Positions 15,896-23,343 of a stretch of 46,528 bases of DNA are shown piece after piece. Position 1 is the first letter of the stretch; each line of letters opens with the position of its first letter. The position numbers and the translations under genes are program-made. The notes under the pieces are model-generated. The model saw only the letters and a program-made list of their open reading frames with translations. It did no database searches and was not told the DNA's origin. Source of the stretch: JACDBZ01 sp038233215 (GTDB lineage: Bacteria; Chloroflexota; Limnocylindria; QHBO01); the NCBI GenBank assembly GCA_038233215.1, contig JBBSML010000019.1:1-46528 (forward strand), read 5' to 3'.

Positions 15896-16762
15896 ATGCT
15901 CGAACGAATGGCGCGACCGCTGAGCGGTCTCTGGAATGGTGCGGCCTCGGTGATCGGTGGTTTCTATCGCGTTCTCGGCAGGCCCGGGAAGCTGCTCCAG
16001 GACTTCATGAATGGCTCGTGGCTGGGCCATTCGCTGCACGCGGTGATCGTGGACGTGGTTGTCGGCGGCGCGACCGCCGCGCTGCTTCTCGACGTCCTGC
16101 GCGTCGTCTTCAATGTCGAGGGCATGGAGACAGCCACGACGTGGGTTCTCGGCCTGGCCTGGATCTCCGGGATCGGCGCCATCCTCACCGGCCTGACCGA
16201 TTTCAAGGACACCGGCACCGGAAACGAGCGCGACGTCGCCGGGCTCCACGGCCTGATCAACATCGTCGGCAACGCGGGATTCGGAGTGTCGGTGATGCAG
16301 CGCCTGAACGGCGACCACGATGCGGCTTTCGTGCCCCTGGTGATCGGCTATCTCATCATCAGCGTCGGCGCCTTCATCGGTGGGCACGTCGTCTACAAGT
16401 TCGGCTACATGGTCAACCACAACGCGTTTGCGAAGGGCAAGCGGGCGAGGGAGTTCACGCCGGTGAAGGCCGCCGCGGACGTTCCGGAGGGAACGCCGAC
16501 CAAGGCCTTGTTCGGGACGACCGCCGTGATGCTTGTACGTCGCGGGGACGTGGTTCATGCCTTCAAGGAGACCTGCTCGCACGCGGGCGGGCCGCTGTCC
16601 GAGGGCGAGCTCAAGGACGACACGATCACCTGTCCGTGGCACGCCTCGACATTCAAACTGGCCGACGGGGCGGTCGTCCATGGCCCGGCTGGCTCGCGCC
16701 AGGTCAGCTACCGGGCTCGAATCAACGGCGGCCAGGTCGAGCTCCAGGGCCCGCACGACTAG
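15896..16762 (+). CDS. DUF2231 membrane domain fused to a Rieske [2Fe-2S] domain
   Basis: 288 residues. Residues about 40-175 are a DUF2231-type four-helix membrane domain (GHSLHAVIVDV, LTGLTDFKDT, AGLHGLINIVGN). Residues about 195-288 are a Rieske ferredoxin: CSHAGG (C227, H229) and CPWHAS (C246, H249), the standard C-x-H...C-x2-H ligand set. The Rieske part is of the soluble ferredoxin type and would face the cytoplasm or outside depending on topology. It probably moves electrons at the membrane; the partner is unknown. GAGGAG (15883-15888) lies seven bases before the ATG. An Etf-linked dehydrogenase cluster follows. Confidence 0.9.
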   Translation: MLERMARPLSGLWNGAASVIGGFYRVLGRPGKLLQDFMNGSWLGHSLHAVIVDVVVGGATAALLLDVLRVVFNVEGMETATTWVLGLAWISGIGAILTGLTDFKDTGTGNERDVAGLHGLINIVGNAGFGVSVMQRLNGDHDAAFVPLVIGYLIISVGAFIGGHVVYKFGYMVNHNAFAKGKRAREFTPVKAAADVPEGTPTKALFGTTAVMLVRRGDVVHAFKETCSHAGGPLSEGELKDDTITCPWHASTFKLADGAVVHGPAGSRQVSYRARINGGQVELQGPHD

Positions 16763-16794
16763 ACCGATTGGCCGCTGAGGCGGAACCGCCACTC

Positions 16795-16926
16795 CCCACG
16801 CTGCAGGGGGCTAACGGCAATCGAGCGAGGCACAGGAGCGCACTCGGTGCGTATCTGACCCGTCCCACGGTCAGAACGCCGCGGAGCCACCTCACGTTGG
16901 GTGTTAGCCCCGCAGTACGGGTCGCC
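16795..16926. repeat. REPIN-like inverted repeat element (copy C)
   Basis: The left unit, CCCCACGCTGCAGGGGGCTA (continuing ACGGCAA, from 16795), and the right unit, GTTAGCCCCGCAGTACGGG (16903-16921), are inverted hairpin-bearing ends. The middle hairpin TGACCCGTCCCACGGTCA (16857-16874) is nearly palindromic. GGGGCTAACGGCAA and CGAGCGAGGCA match copy B closely. The element lies between the Rieske gene and the acyl-CoA dehydrogenase gene. Confidence 0.7.
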
Positions 16927-16958
16927 AGGGCGTCGGCGACCGAGGTGCCGCCATCGGC

Positions 16959-16964
16959 TAGACT
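16959..16964 (+). promoter_or_regulatory. Possible -10 box for the acyl-CoA dehydrogenase-etfBA operon (TAGACT)
   Basis: TAGACT lies 33 bases after the REPIN-like element and about 48 bases before the TTG start, which has its own GAGGAG. This transcript would have a normal leader. Confidence 0.35.
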
Positions 16965-17011
16965 CGGGGGCCCGAGCCGCTGCGCCCGTTTTCCGTGTCC
17001 GAGGAGCCCGC

Positions 17012-18181
17012 TTGACTTACCTGCCGACGGCCGATCACGACGAGCTGCGTGCGGTGGTGCGCGAACTCGCCGAGAAGCGGATCGCGCCGCGCGCCGCGGA
17101 GATCGACGAGAAGGCTGAGTTCCCGCATGACCTCAAGGAGCTGTTGGCGCAGCAGGATCTGCTCGGCACATGCTTCGAGGAGCGACACGGCGGGACCGGT
17201 CTCGACACCATCGCGCAATGCATCCTGGTCGAGGAGGTCGCCCGCGCGGACGCCACGACCAGCCTCATTCCGATCGTCCAGAAGCTCGGCGCGCTGCCCA
17301 TCATCCAGGCCGGCACGGACGAGCAGAAGGACCGATACCTCCCGCGCCTCGCCTCCGGGGAGTGGCTGATCGCCTTCGCGCTGACGGAGGCCGCGGCTGG
17401 TAGCGACGTCGCCGCCAATCGCATGCGCGCCACCCGCGATGCCGACGACTACGTCCTGAATGGCTCCAAGCGCTTCATCACCCACGGTTCGGTCGCCAAC
17501 GTCCTGACCGTCTTCGCGCTCACCGATCCGGGCGCGGGCGGCCGCAAGGGCATGAGTGCCTTCATCGTCGAGGCCGATACGCCAGGCTTCGCCGCTCCGC
17601 GGGTCGAGCACAAGATGGGCATCCGTGGCTCGCCCACCGCGGAATTGACCTTCGACGAGGTCCACGTTCCAGCCGCGAACCTGCTCGGTGCCGAAGGCGA
17701 CGGATTCAAGATTGCCATGGCCACCCTTGACCGCAGCCGGCTGAGTATCGCGGCGCAGGCCGTGGGAATCGCGCAGGGAGCGATCGATGCATCGGTCGCC
17801 TACGCGGCCGACCGGCAGCAGTTCGCCCAGCGCGTGGCGGACTTCCAGGGCATCCAGTGGATGCTGGCCGATATGGCCAGCCAGACCGAGGCGGCGCGAC
17901 AGCTGACCTACGCCGCAGCAGCTCGGGTCGACGCCGAGGCACAGGACCTGCCGTATTGGACGAGCAGTGCCAAGCTCGTGGCCGGTGACACGGCCATGCG
18001 GGTCACCACCGATGCTGTCCAGGTACTGGGCGGATACGGGTATATCACCGAGTACCCCGTGGAGCGCATGATGCGTGACGCGAAGATCACGCAACTCTAC
18101 GAGGGCACACAACAGATCCAACGCCTCATCATCGCGCGCCAGCTCCTCCAGCGGGCAGGCATCGCGCAGCGAGGCTCGTAA
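17012..18181 (+). CDS. Acyl-CoA dehydrogenase
   Basis: 389 residues, the standard length. LTEAAAGSDVAA and KRFITHGSVANV are the FAD/acyl-CoA-binding loops. GGYGYITEYPVERMMRDAKI and LYEGTQQIQRLIIAR form the C-terminal signature; the Glu of YEGT is the catalytic base in short/medium-chain enzymes. It oxidises an acyl-CoA to the enoyl-CoA and passes electrons to ETF, whose two subunits are encoded next. Chain length or branch specificity cannot be read. TTG 17012 is chosen because GAGGAG (17001-17006) precedes it by five bases; the open frame upstream crosses a REPIN-like element. Confidence 0.93.
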   Translation: MTYLPTADHDELRAVVRELAEKRIAPRAAEIDEKAEFPHDLKELLAQQDLLGTCFEERHGGTGLDTIAQCILVEEVARADATTSLIPIVQKLGALPIIQAGTDEQKDRYLPRLASGEWLIAFALTEAAAGSDVAANRMRATRDADDYVLNGSKRFITHGSVANVLTVFALTDPGAGGRKGMSAFIVEADTPGFAAPRVEHKMGIRGSPTAELTFDEVHVPAANLLGAEGDGFKIAMATLDRSRLSIAAQAVGIAQGAIDASVAYAADRQQFAQRVADFQGIQWMLADMASQTEAARQLTYAAAARVDAEAQDLPYWTSSAKLVAGDTAMRVTTDAVQVLGGYGYITEYPVERMMRDAKITQLYEGTQQIQRLIIARQLLQRAGIAQRGS

Positions 18182-18203
18182 GTGAGGAGCACAGCAGCCG
18201 ATT

Positions 18204-18986
18204 GTGAAGATCGTCGTATGCATCAAGCAGGTCCCGGCCACCGGCGCCGACAAGCGGTACACCGATGACCTGCGCCTCGACCGGAGCAGTGTCGAGGCCA
18301 TCATCAATCCGCTCGATGAGTACGCCATCGAACAGGCGCTGCGCCTGCTTGACGATGGGAGCGTCGAGGGCGTCACCTATCTGTCGATGGGTCCGGAACA
18401 GGCTTCCGAAGCCCTGCGCCGAGCACTCGCCATGGGCGGCGATGGCGCAGTGCTGATCACCGATCCGGCGTTAGCGGGCGCCGATGAGTGGGGGACTGCA
18501 AAGGTCCTGGCCGCGGCGCTCGACAAGCTGGCGCCGGACGTTGCGTTGATGGGGATGGCATCCGATGACGCTCGCGGCTCGCTCGTGCCGGGTGCCGTGG
18601 CGGCCATGCGTGACCTGCCCCTGCTGAGCTACGGCGCGGAGCTGACCGTGGGCGACGGGGCTGCACGCGCACGACGCCTCTCGGCCACAGGATTCGACTG
18701 GATCACCGCACCATTGCCCGTGGTGGCCACCGTCACCGACCAGGTGGGGGAGCCGCGTTACGCGAGCCTGAAGGGAATCATGGCCGCCAAGCGCAAGCCG
18801 ATGGAGACCTGGTCGCTTGCGGACGTCGGCCTGTCCGCCGACGATCTTTCGGGTGGCGCATTGACCACGGTGACCGGGACGCGACAGCCCGAGGAGAAGT
18901 CACCGACAGAGCGCATCGAGAATGTTCCCCCGGCCGAGGCGGCCGTCAAGATCGCCGATTGGCTCGCAGCACGAAAGCTGATCTGA
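18204..18986 (+). CDS. etfB: Electron transfer flavoprotein beta subunit
   Basis: 260 residues. MKIVVCIKQVP starts the family, followed by INPLDEYAIEQALRL, SMGPEQASEALRRALAMG and a recognition-loop region near YASLKGIMAAKRKP. EtfB binds AMP, or a second FAD in bifurcating types, and contacts the dehydrogenase. GTG 18204 lies 22 bases after the dehydrogenase stop. Together with EtfA and the EtfD-like protein it links acyl-CoA oxidation to quinone. No clear bifurcation-specific motif could be assigned by eye. Confidence 0.95.
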   Translation: MKIVVCIKQVPATGADKRYTDDLRLDRSSVEAIINPLDEYAIEQALRLLDDGSVEGVTYLSMGPEQASEALRRALAMGGDGAVLITDPALAGADEWGTAKVLAAALDKLAPDVALMGMASDDARGSLVPGAVAAMRDLPLLSYGAELTVGDGAARARRLSATGFDWITAPLPVVATVTDQVGEPRYASLKGIMAAKRKPMETWSLADVGLSADDLSGGALTTVTGTRQPEEKSPTERIENVPPAEAAVKIADWLAARKLI

Positions 18987-18991
18987 ATCCG

Positions 18992-19984
18992 ATGAGCAAC
19001 GACATCTTCTTTCTCGCAGAATTCACCGGCGGCAAGCCGGGGCGATCGGCGCTCGAGATGGCAACCGGGGCCGCCGAGCTCGCTTCCCAGTCAGGGGGAT
19101 CGGCCGTTGCGCTGGCCTACGGCCCGGGTGCCGGCGATGGCGCAGCGGGACTTGGCGCCCAGGGGGTTGCACGGGCCATCGTCCTCGGCGACGAGGACAA
19201 GCCCGCCATCAGTCATGCGGCGGCAGCTACGGCCGCGGTGCGCGAGGCCGATGCGTTGGTGGTCCTGGCTCCCGCCACGCCGAACGGGCGCGACCTGGCG
19301 GCCGCTCTGGTCGGCATGCTCCACCTTCCCGCCTTTGGACCGGTGCGCGCGGCGCGCGTGACCGACGGCGTGCTGGAGACGGAGCAGGCCACGCTGCAGG
19401 GCAGCGTGATCACCACTGCACGGCCAAGCGACGGCGCACCGACGCCGTCCATCGCACTGGTCCTGGCCGGCACGTTCACCCCGGCCGAGGGCGGCGACGG
19501 AAGCGCGGAGGTGTCGCACGCGCCGGAGGCGGAGGACTCGGCATTCGCGAATGCGACGGTTGCCGAGAGCCACGAGGCAGAGGCGAAGGTCGTCAATCTC
19601 GAGGAAGCCACCGTCATCGTGGCTGGCGGCCGCGGCGTGGGCGGCGAGGAGGGCTTCGCGCCGCTGCGTGACCTGGCCGAGGCGCTGGGCGGGGCCGTTG
19701 GCGCATCAAGGGCGGCCGCGGACGCGGGCTGGATTCCGTACCAGCTCCAGATCGGCCAGACCGGCAAGGTGGTGAAGCCATCGCTGTACATCGGCGCCGG
19801 GATCAGTGGGGCCATCCAGCACCGGGTCGGGATGCAGACCGCGGAGCACGTGATCGCCATCAATCGGGATGCGGACGCGCCGATCGGCGAATTTGCCGAT
19901 CTGTTCGTCGTCGGTGACCTGTTCCAGATCGTGCCGGCGCTGACGGACGAGATCCGACGCCGCAAGGGAGTAGAGAGGGCATAG
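18992..19984 (+). CDS. etfA: Electron transfer flavoprotein alpha subunit
   Basis: 330 residues. The C-terminal FAD domain is diagnostic: GGRGVGGEEGF, GASRAAADAGWIP, QIGQTGKVVKPSLYIGAGIS, and GAIQHRVGM. The N-terminal half is the diverged adenine-nucleotide-like domain. ATG 18992 lies five bases after the etfB stop. The acidic linker at about residues 175-205 (AEGGDGSAEV...EAEDSAF) is longer than usual and may be a flexible hinge between the two domains. Confidence 0.95.
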   Translation: MSNDIFFLAEFTGGKPGRSALEMATGAAELASQSGGSAVALAYGPGAGDGAAGLGAQGVARAIVLGDEDKPAISHAAAATAAVREADALVVLAPATPNGRDLAAALVGMLHLPAFGPVRAARVTDGVLETEQATLQGSVITTARPSDGAPTPSIALVLAGTFTPAEGGDGSAEVSHAPEAEDSAFANATVAESHEAEAKVVNLEEATVIVAGGRGVGGEEGFAPLRDLAEALGGAVGASRAAADAGWIPYQLQIGQTGKVVKPSLYIGAGISGAIQHRVGMQTAEHVIAINRDADAPIGEFADLFVVGDLFQIVPALTDEIRRRKGVERA

Positions 19985-19987
19985 GCT
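19982..19987 (+). promoter_or_regulatory. Probable -10 box of a leaderless promoter (TAGGCT)
   Basis: TAGGCT overlaps the etfA stop codon and lies exactly six bases before the ATG at 19994, so the next gene probably has its own leaderless transcript. Confidence 0.45.
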
Positions 19988-19993
19988 ACGAAC

Positions 19994-20512
19994 ATGCGCG
20001 CACTATTCGGTGGCAGACGCCGCAGCGTCTTCGGCCACGGCAAGGAGCTTGGGCAGTATCGGAACGAGACGTTCCAGATCACCGCGCGGATCGATGCGCT
20101 GCTCGTCGCGGTGGCCGATGAGATCGACGCGCTGCGTCGTCGCGATCTGGATCCGGAGGAGGCCGTGACTCGGCTCAGTGTGCAGGAGGAGCAGCTTGAC
20201 GACGAGGTCGCAAAGCTCCAGGCGATGATGGCCCCCGAGGAGCTGCATGGACTCCACATGGAGTACGAGACGAACCTTGAGCGGGCACTCCGCGGCATCG
20301 TCACCGCCGAGCGCGGCTGCGCCATCACCAAGCTGCCCCACCGGCCTCCCGATGATGAGGAGCCGTACATCTACTACAAGCGCGGCCACTCGAACGTCAG
20401 TCATTCGCGGCTGCGCATGGCCGAGATCGTGGAGGTCCTCCTCAACTGGGAGCCCGGCGGACCCACCGACGCGTCGGTAGCCGCCCGCCTGGAGCGCACT
20501 CGCCAGGGCTGA
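19994..20512 (+). CDS. Hypothetical protein with central coiled coil
   Basis: 172 residues, soluble, not recognised. A basic N-terminus is followed by about 80 residues of charged helix (ITARIDALLVAVADEIDAL... and EEQLDDEVAKLQAMM) that should form a coiled coil. A conserved-looking C-terminal part follows, with YIYYKRGHSNVSHSRLRMAE. No cysteines or catalytic motif are evident except one Cys in ERGCAI. It sits between etfA and nrdR and may be independent of both, having a leaderless promoter of its own. Confidence 0.65.
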   Translation: MRALFGGRRRSVFGHGKELGQYRNETFQITARIDALLVAVADEIDALRRRDLDPEEAVTRLSVQEEQLDDEVAKLQAMMAPEELHGLHMEYETNLERALRGIVTAERGCAITKLPHRPPDDEEPYIYYKRGHSNVSHSRLRMAEIVEVLLNWEPGGPTDASVAARLERTRQG

Positions 20513-20586
20513 ACGCCGCACATCTTGTGGTATGCTTCGCGACGGCACCACCGCTGGTGTAGTTTAGATCCGGGAGGCGAAGCGAT

Positions 20587-21051
20587 ATGCATTGTCCACG
20601 CTGCGAGCAGACCAGCACGCGCGTCATCGACTCGCGCGACCTCGAGAGCGGCAGCACGATTCGCCGTCGCCGCGAATGCGAGGCATGCTCGTATCGGTTC
20701 ACGACCTACGAGCGAGCAGAGGGCGCGCGTCTCGTCGTCATCAAGCGCGATGGCAGCCGCCAAGACTTCGCCCGCGAGAAACTGCGCAACGGTCTCCTGA
20801 AGGCGCTTCAGAAGCGACCCGTGACCCTCGACCGCGTCGAGGCGGCGCTCGATGACATCGAGAGTCAGCTCCGAGCCCGCGGTGACGCCGAACTGCCTTC
20901 GACCGAGATCGGACGGCTTGCCACCGATGCGTTGCGGGACCTCGACCAACTGGCGTACATCCGTTTCGCATCGGTCTATCACGCGTACGACGATATCGAA
21001 ACGCTGCAGCGTGAGGTTGATCTGCTGATCAAACAGCGCCCCGGGTCGTAA
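20587..21051 (+). CDS. nrdR: Transcriptional repressor NrdR
   Basis: 154 residues, the canonical size. The N-terminal zinc ribbon has CPRC and CEACSYRFTTYER, and residues about 48-140 are an ATP-cone (VIKRDGSRQDFAREKLRNG). NrdR senses ATP/dATP and represses ribonucleotide reductase genes. GGGAGG (20572-20577) precedes the ATG by nine bases. The leader contains a small CACCA/TGGTG hairpin (20546-20559) and a TATGCT box near 20531. No nrd operon is in the window, but dcd follows directly, keeping two dNTP-pool genes together. Confidence 0.97.
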   Translation: MHCPRCEQTSTRVIDSRDLESGSTIRRRRECEACSYRFTTYERAEGARLVVIKRDGSRQDFAREKLRNGLLKALQKRPVTLDRVEAALDDIESQLRARGDAELPSTEIGRLATDALRDLDQLAYIRFASVYHAYDDIETLQREVDLLIKQRPGS

Positions 21052-21054
21052 GAT
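21049..21054 (+). promoter_or_regulatory. Possible -10 box for dcd (TAAGAT)
   Basis: TAAGAT overlaps the nrdR stop and lies eight bases before the dcd ATG, which has no ribosome-binding site. Confidence 0.3.
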
Positions 21055-21062
21055 CAGCGCCC

Positions 21063-21644
21063 ATGATCCTGTCCGATCGCGATATTCGGGCCGAGATTGC
21101 CGCCGGCCGGATCGTCGTGGACCCGTTCTCCCCGGAGGCCGTCCAGCCGTCGAGTGTCGACCTCCATCTCGGAAATCGCTTCCGGGTCTTTCGTAATAAC
21201 CGGACCGCGGTGATCGACCCGCGAGCGGATCAGCCGGAGCTGACCGAGCTGGTCGAGATCGTCGGCGACGAGCCGTTCATCCTGCATCCGGGCGAGTTCG
21301 TGCTGGGCGCGACCTTCGAGCGCGTCACGCTGCCCGAAGACCTCGTTGCCAGGCTCGAAGGGAAATCCAGCTTGGGGAGGCTCGGCCTGCTCATCCACTC
21401 GACCGCCGGCTACGTGGATCCTGGCTGGGAGGGAACACTGACGCTGGAGCTTTCCAACGTCGCGAATCTGCCGATCAAGCTGTACGACGGCATGAAGATC
21501 GGCCAGATCAGCTTCCAGCGCTTGAGCTCGCCGGTGGAGGTCGGCTACGGCGATGCCCGCATCGGCTCCAAGTACCGCGGACAGACCGATCCGACCGCCA
21601 GCCGCTACCACGCGGATTTCGACCGTGGTCGCGTGACCAGGTGA
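21063..21644 (+). CDS. dcd: dCTP deaminase
   Basis: 193 residues. The active-site stretch RLEGKSSLGRLG then HSTAGYVDPGWEG is fully conserved, including the catalytic Glu and the Ser/Arg residues. SDRDIRAEIAAGRI at the start and a C-terminal region ending in SKYRGQTDPTASR are typical. The enzyme makes dUTP, or dUMP in bifunctional forms, for dTMP synthesis; which type cannot be decided by eye. The gene is 11 bases after nrdR and overlaps the next gene by four bases. Confidence 0.95.
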   Translation: MILSDRDIRAEIAAGRIVVDPFSPEAVQPSSVDLHLGNRFRVFRNNRTAVIDPRADQPELTELVEIVGDEPFILHPGEFVLGATFERVTLPEDLVARLEGKSSLGRLGLLIHSTAGYVDPGWEGTLTLELSNVANLPIKLYDGMKIGQISFQRLSSPVEVGYGDARIGSKYRGQTDPTASRYHADFDRGRVTR

Positions 21645-22522
21645 CCGAGCCGCTGCACGCGATCGGCGAACCACGAGCGTTCGCGGGGGGTGTTGGCGTG
21701 CGCATCATTCGGGCCGGCTGGTTCCGCCCTGACGCGGGTGGCTTCTTCGGGGTCGTGCCGCGTCCGCTGTGGAGCAGGCTGGTCGAGACCGATGAGCGCG
21801 GGCGACTTCGCTGCCGGCTGAATCTCCTGCTCATCGAGGCTGGAGGCAAGCGCATCCTGGTCGAGACCGGCACCGGGGTGCGCATGAGCGACAAGGACCG
21901 TGACATCAAGGGGGTCGAGGGCGGTGATCCCGTCGAAGCGCTCTTGGCGGTGGGCGAAGATCCCGCATCAATCGACTTCGTGGTGGTGAGCCATCTTCAT
22001 TACGATCACGCGGGCGGCATGGTCGACACCCTCGGCCGTCCGGCCTTTCCGAACGCGCGCTACGTCGTCCAGCGTGATGAAGCGGAGGCGGCGCATGGTG
22101 ACGAGCTCCGACTGGCGGGCATCATGGAGGTTGAGCAGCTGGACGCGGTGCGGGCCGCCGGACAGCTGGCCGAGGTGAACGGCGAGGTCGAGCTGGTCGA
22201 GGGCGTGCGCGTCATTCGCACCGGTGGCCATACGCGCGGCTCTCAGGCGGTGATGATGGGCGTCGATCGCCCTGGCGGCCGCGCAGGCGATCCGACGGAA
22301 CGAGCCATTTTCTGGGGCGACCTGATCCCGACCCGCTGGCAGATTCCCGTGCGATGGACATCCGCCTACGACGATTATCCGATCGACGCCATCGAGGTCC
22401 GCAGCGAACTCGTGGCCCGCGCGGCCGCCGAGGGCTGGTGGAGCTACTTCACGCACGATCCGGGCGCGCTGCCCATTCGCATCGAGGCCACCGAGAAGGG
22501 CGGCTTCCGAGCCGCGCCCTGA
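21641..22522 (+). CDS. Metallo-beta-lactamase-fold hydrolase
   Basis: 293 residues. HLHYDHAGG is the HxHxDH zinc motif; further ligands come from GGHTRGSQ and the FWGDLIPT Asp. The arrangement (RCRLNLLLIEAGGKRILVETG, then SHLHYDHAGG) resembles the lactonase-like/MBL esterase group, which includes quorum-quenching lactonases, but the substrate is unknown. GTG 21641 overlaps the dcd stop as GTGA, so they are coupled. The His in FTHDPG near the end is probably the final metal ligand. Confidence 0.88.
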   Translation: MTEPLHAIGEPRAFAGGVGVRIIRAGWFRPDAGGFFGVVPRPLWSRLVETDERGRLRCRLNLLLIEAGGKRILVETGTGVRMSDKDRDIKGVEGGDPVEALLAVGEDPASIDFVVVSHLHYDHAGGMVDTLGRPAFPNARYVVQRDEAEAAHGDELRLAGIMEVEQLDAVRAAGQLAEVNGEVELVEGVRVIRTGGHTRGSQAVMMGVDRPGGRAGDPTERAIFWGDLIPTRWQIPVRWTSAYDDYPIDAIEVRSELVARAAAEGWWSYFTHDPGALPIRIEATEKGGFRAAP

Positions 22523-22584
22523 TGCGCCGCCTCGCCGCGGTTCTCCTGCTGCTCGCCGCCGGCTGTGGCGTATCGGAGCCGTGA
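22522..22584 (+). CDS. 20-residue lipoprotein signal peptide stub
   Basis: ATG 22522 shares a base with the preceding stop (TGATG). The 20-residue product is a perfect lipoprotein signal (MRRLAAVLLLLAAGCGVSEP): basic N-terminus, Leu-rich core, lipobox LAAGC, then five residues and a stop. It is either a truncated lipoprotein gene that lost its body or a minimal lipopeptide. Nothing in the same frame continues after the stop. Confidence 0.4.
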   Translation: MRRLAAVLLLLAAGCGVSEP

Positions 22585-22666
22585 CCTCGGACTGAATTTC
22601 GCGAACCGGCCTAGAATGTGGGGGCCACTTCTGCCCGATTGTTCGTTCGAAAGGACGCTGATCCTC

Positions 22667-23098
22667 GTGACCTCTCTTCGTATCTTCCTGCGCCGAGGCA
22701 TGGTGTTGACTGCCGTGATTGCTCTCGTCGCCCTGATGGCTGCGTGCAGCAGCCCAGCCGCAAGCACCGATGATGGCGGAGGCAACGCCGGCGGCGGCAC
22801 CATCGCCGTGACGGATGGCGCCGTCGAGCTGAGCGCCGCCGATATCGCTTTTGACGCGAACGTGATCCAGGCAACGGCCGGTGAAGCCTTCACGATCACG
22901 TTCACCAACAACGACACCGTTCCGCACAATGTTTCCGTCTATACCGAAGAGGATGGCGAGGAGGTTGTCCTTGGTGACGTCATTGATGGCGGCGCAACCG
23001 TTGAGGTCGAGGTTCCGGCACTCGACGCCGGAGAGTACTTCTTCGTCTGCGATATCCATCCGAACGAGATGACCGGCTCGGTCGTCGTCGAGGGCTGA
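22667..23098 (+). CDS. Plastocyanin-like cupredoxin lipoprotein
   Basis: 143 residues from GTG 22667. A transmembrane/signal segment ends in the lipobox LMAAC, then comes a Gly/Asp-rich linker and a cupredoxin domain. The type 1 copper ligands are all visible: His in NDTVPHNVSV, then Cys, His and Met in FFVCDIHPNEMTG. It should be a membrane-anchored blue-copper electron carrier outside the cell. ATG 22700 is an alternative start with a shorter signal. TAGAAT at 22612-22617 may be the -10 box. A strong terminator follows. Thiol-redox genes lie on the other strand just downstream. Confidence 0.87.
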   Translation: MTSLRIFLRRGMVLTAVIALVALMAACSSPAASTDDGGGNAGGGTIAVTDGAVELSAADIAFDANVIQATAGEAFTITFTNNDTVPHNVSVYTEEDGEEVVLGDVIDGGATVEVEVPALDAGEYFFVCDIHPNEMTGSVVVEG

Positions 23099-23120
23099 TC
23101 CGCGACTGCTGCGAATGACA

Positions 23121-23154
23121 CGAGGCGTGCGGTATGCACGCCTCGTTCGCATTT
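23121..23154 (+). terminator. Rho-independent terminator after the cupredoxin gene
   Basis: CGAGGCGTGC (23121-23130) and GCACGCCTCG (23136-23145) form a perfect 10-bp stem with loop GGTAT, followed by TTCGCATTT. It lies 22 bases after the stop codon. Confidence 0.75.
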
Positions 23155-23195
23155 GCCCCGGACCGCCTTCGGGCAACGAAGGTCCGCGGCCGGCC

Positions 23196-23322
23196 ACCCG
23201 AGGGACGGAGCTAACGGCCAATTTGACGCGGCTGGCGGGGCAGTTCAATCGCGCTGTGACCCGTAGCGCGGGCGAATTGACAGAGAGCTCCGCCTCGTAG
23301 ATCGTTGGCCCCGTGGTGCGGG
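23196..23322. repeat. REPIN-like inverted repeat element (copy D)
   Basis: The left unit CCCGAGGGACGGAGCTAACG (from 23197) and right unit CGTTGGCCCCGTGGTGCGGG (23303-23322) are inverted. The middle unit GACCCGTAGCGCGGGC (23258-23273) folds on CCCG/CGGG. GAGAGCTCCGCCTC (23283-23296) echoes GGAGCTCCGCCTC of copy B. The element lies between the convergent cupredoxin and tlpA genes. It is more diverged than copies B and C, with A in GGAGCTAACG and G in CGTTGGCC. Confidence 0.65.
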
Positions 23323-23343
23323 TTGCGAAGGCCTTCGTCGCGA

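Noticed and set aside
15682..17118. A 478-codon plus-strand frame across the end of the aminotransferase, the Rieske gene and a REPIN-like element.
   Set aside because: It is out of frame with two clear genes and crosses a repeat; the translated product has no recognisable motif.
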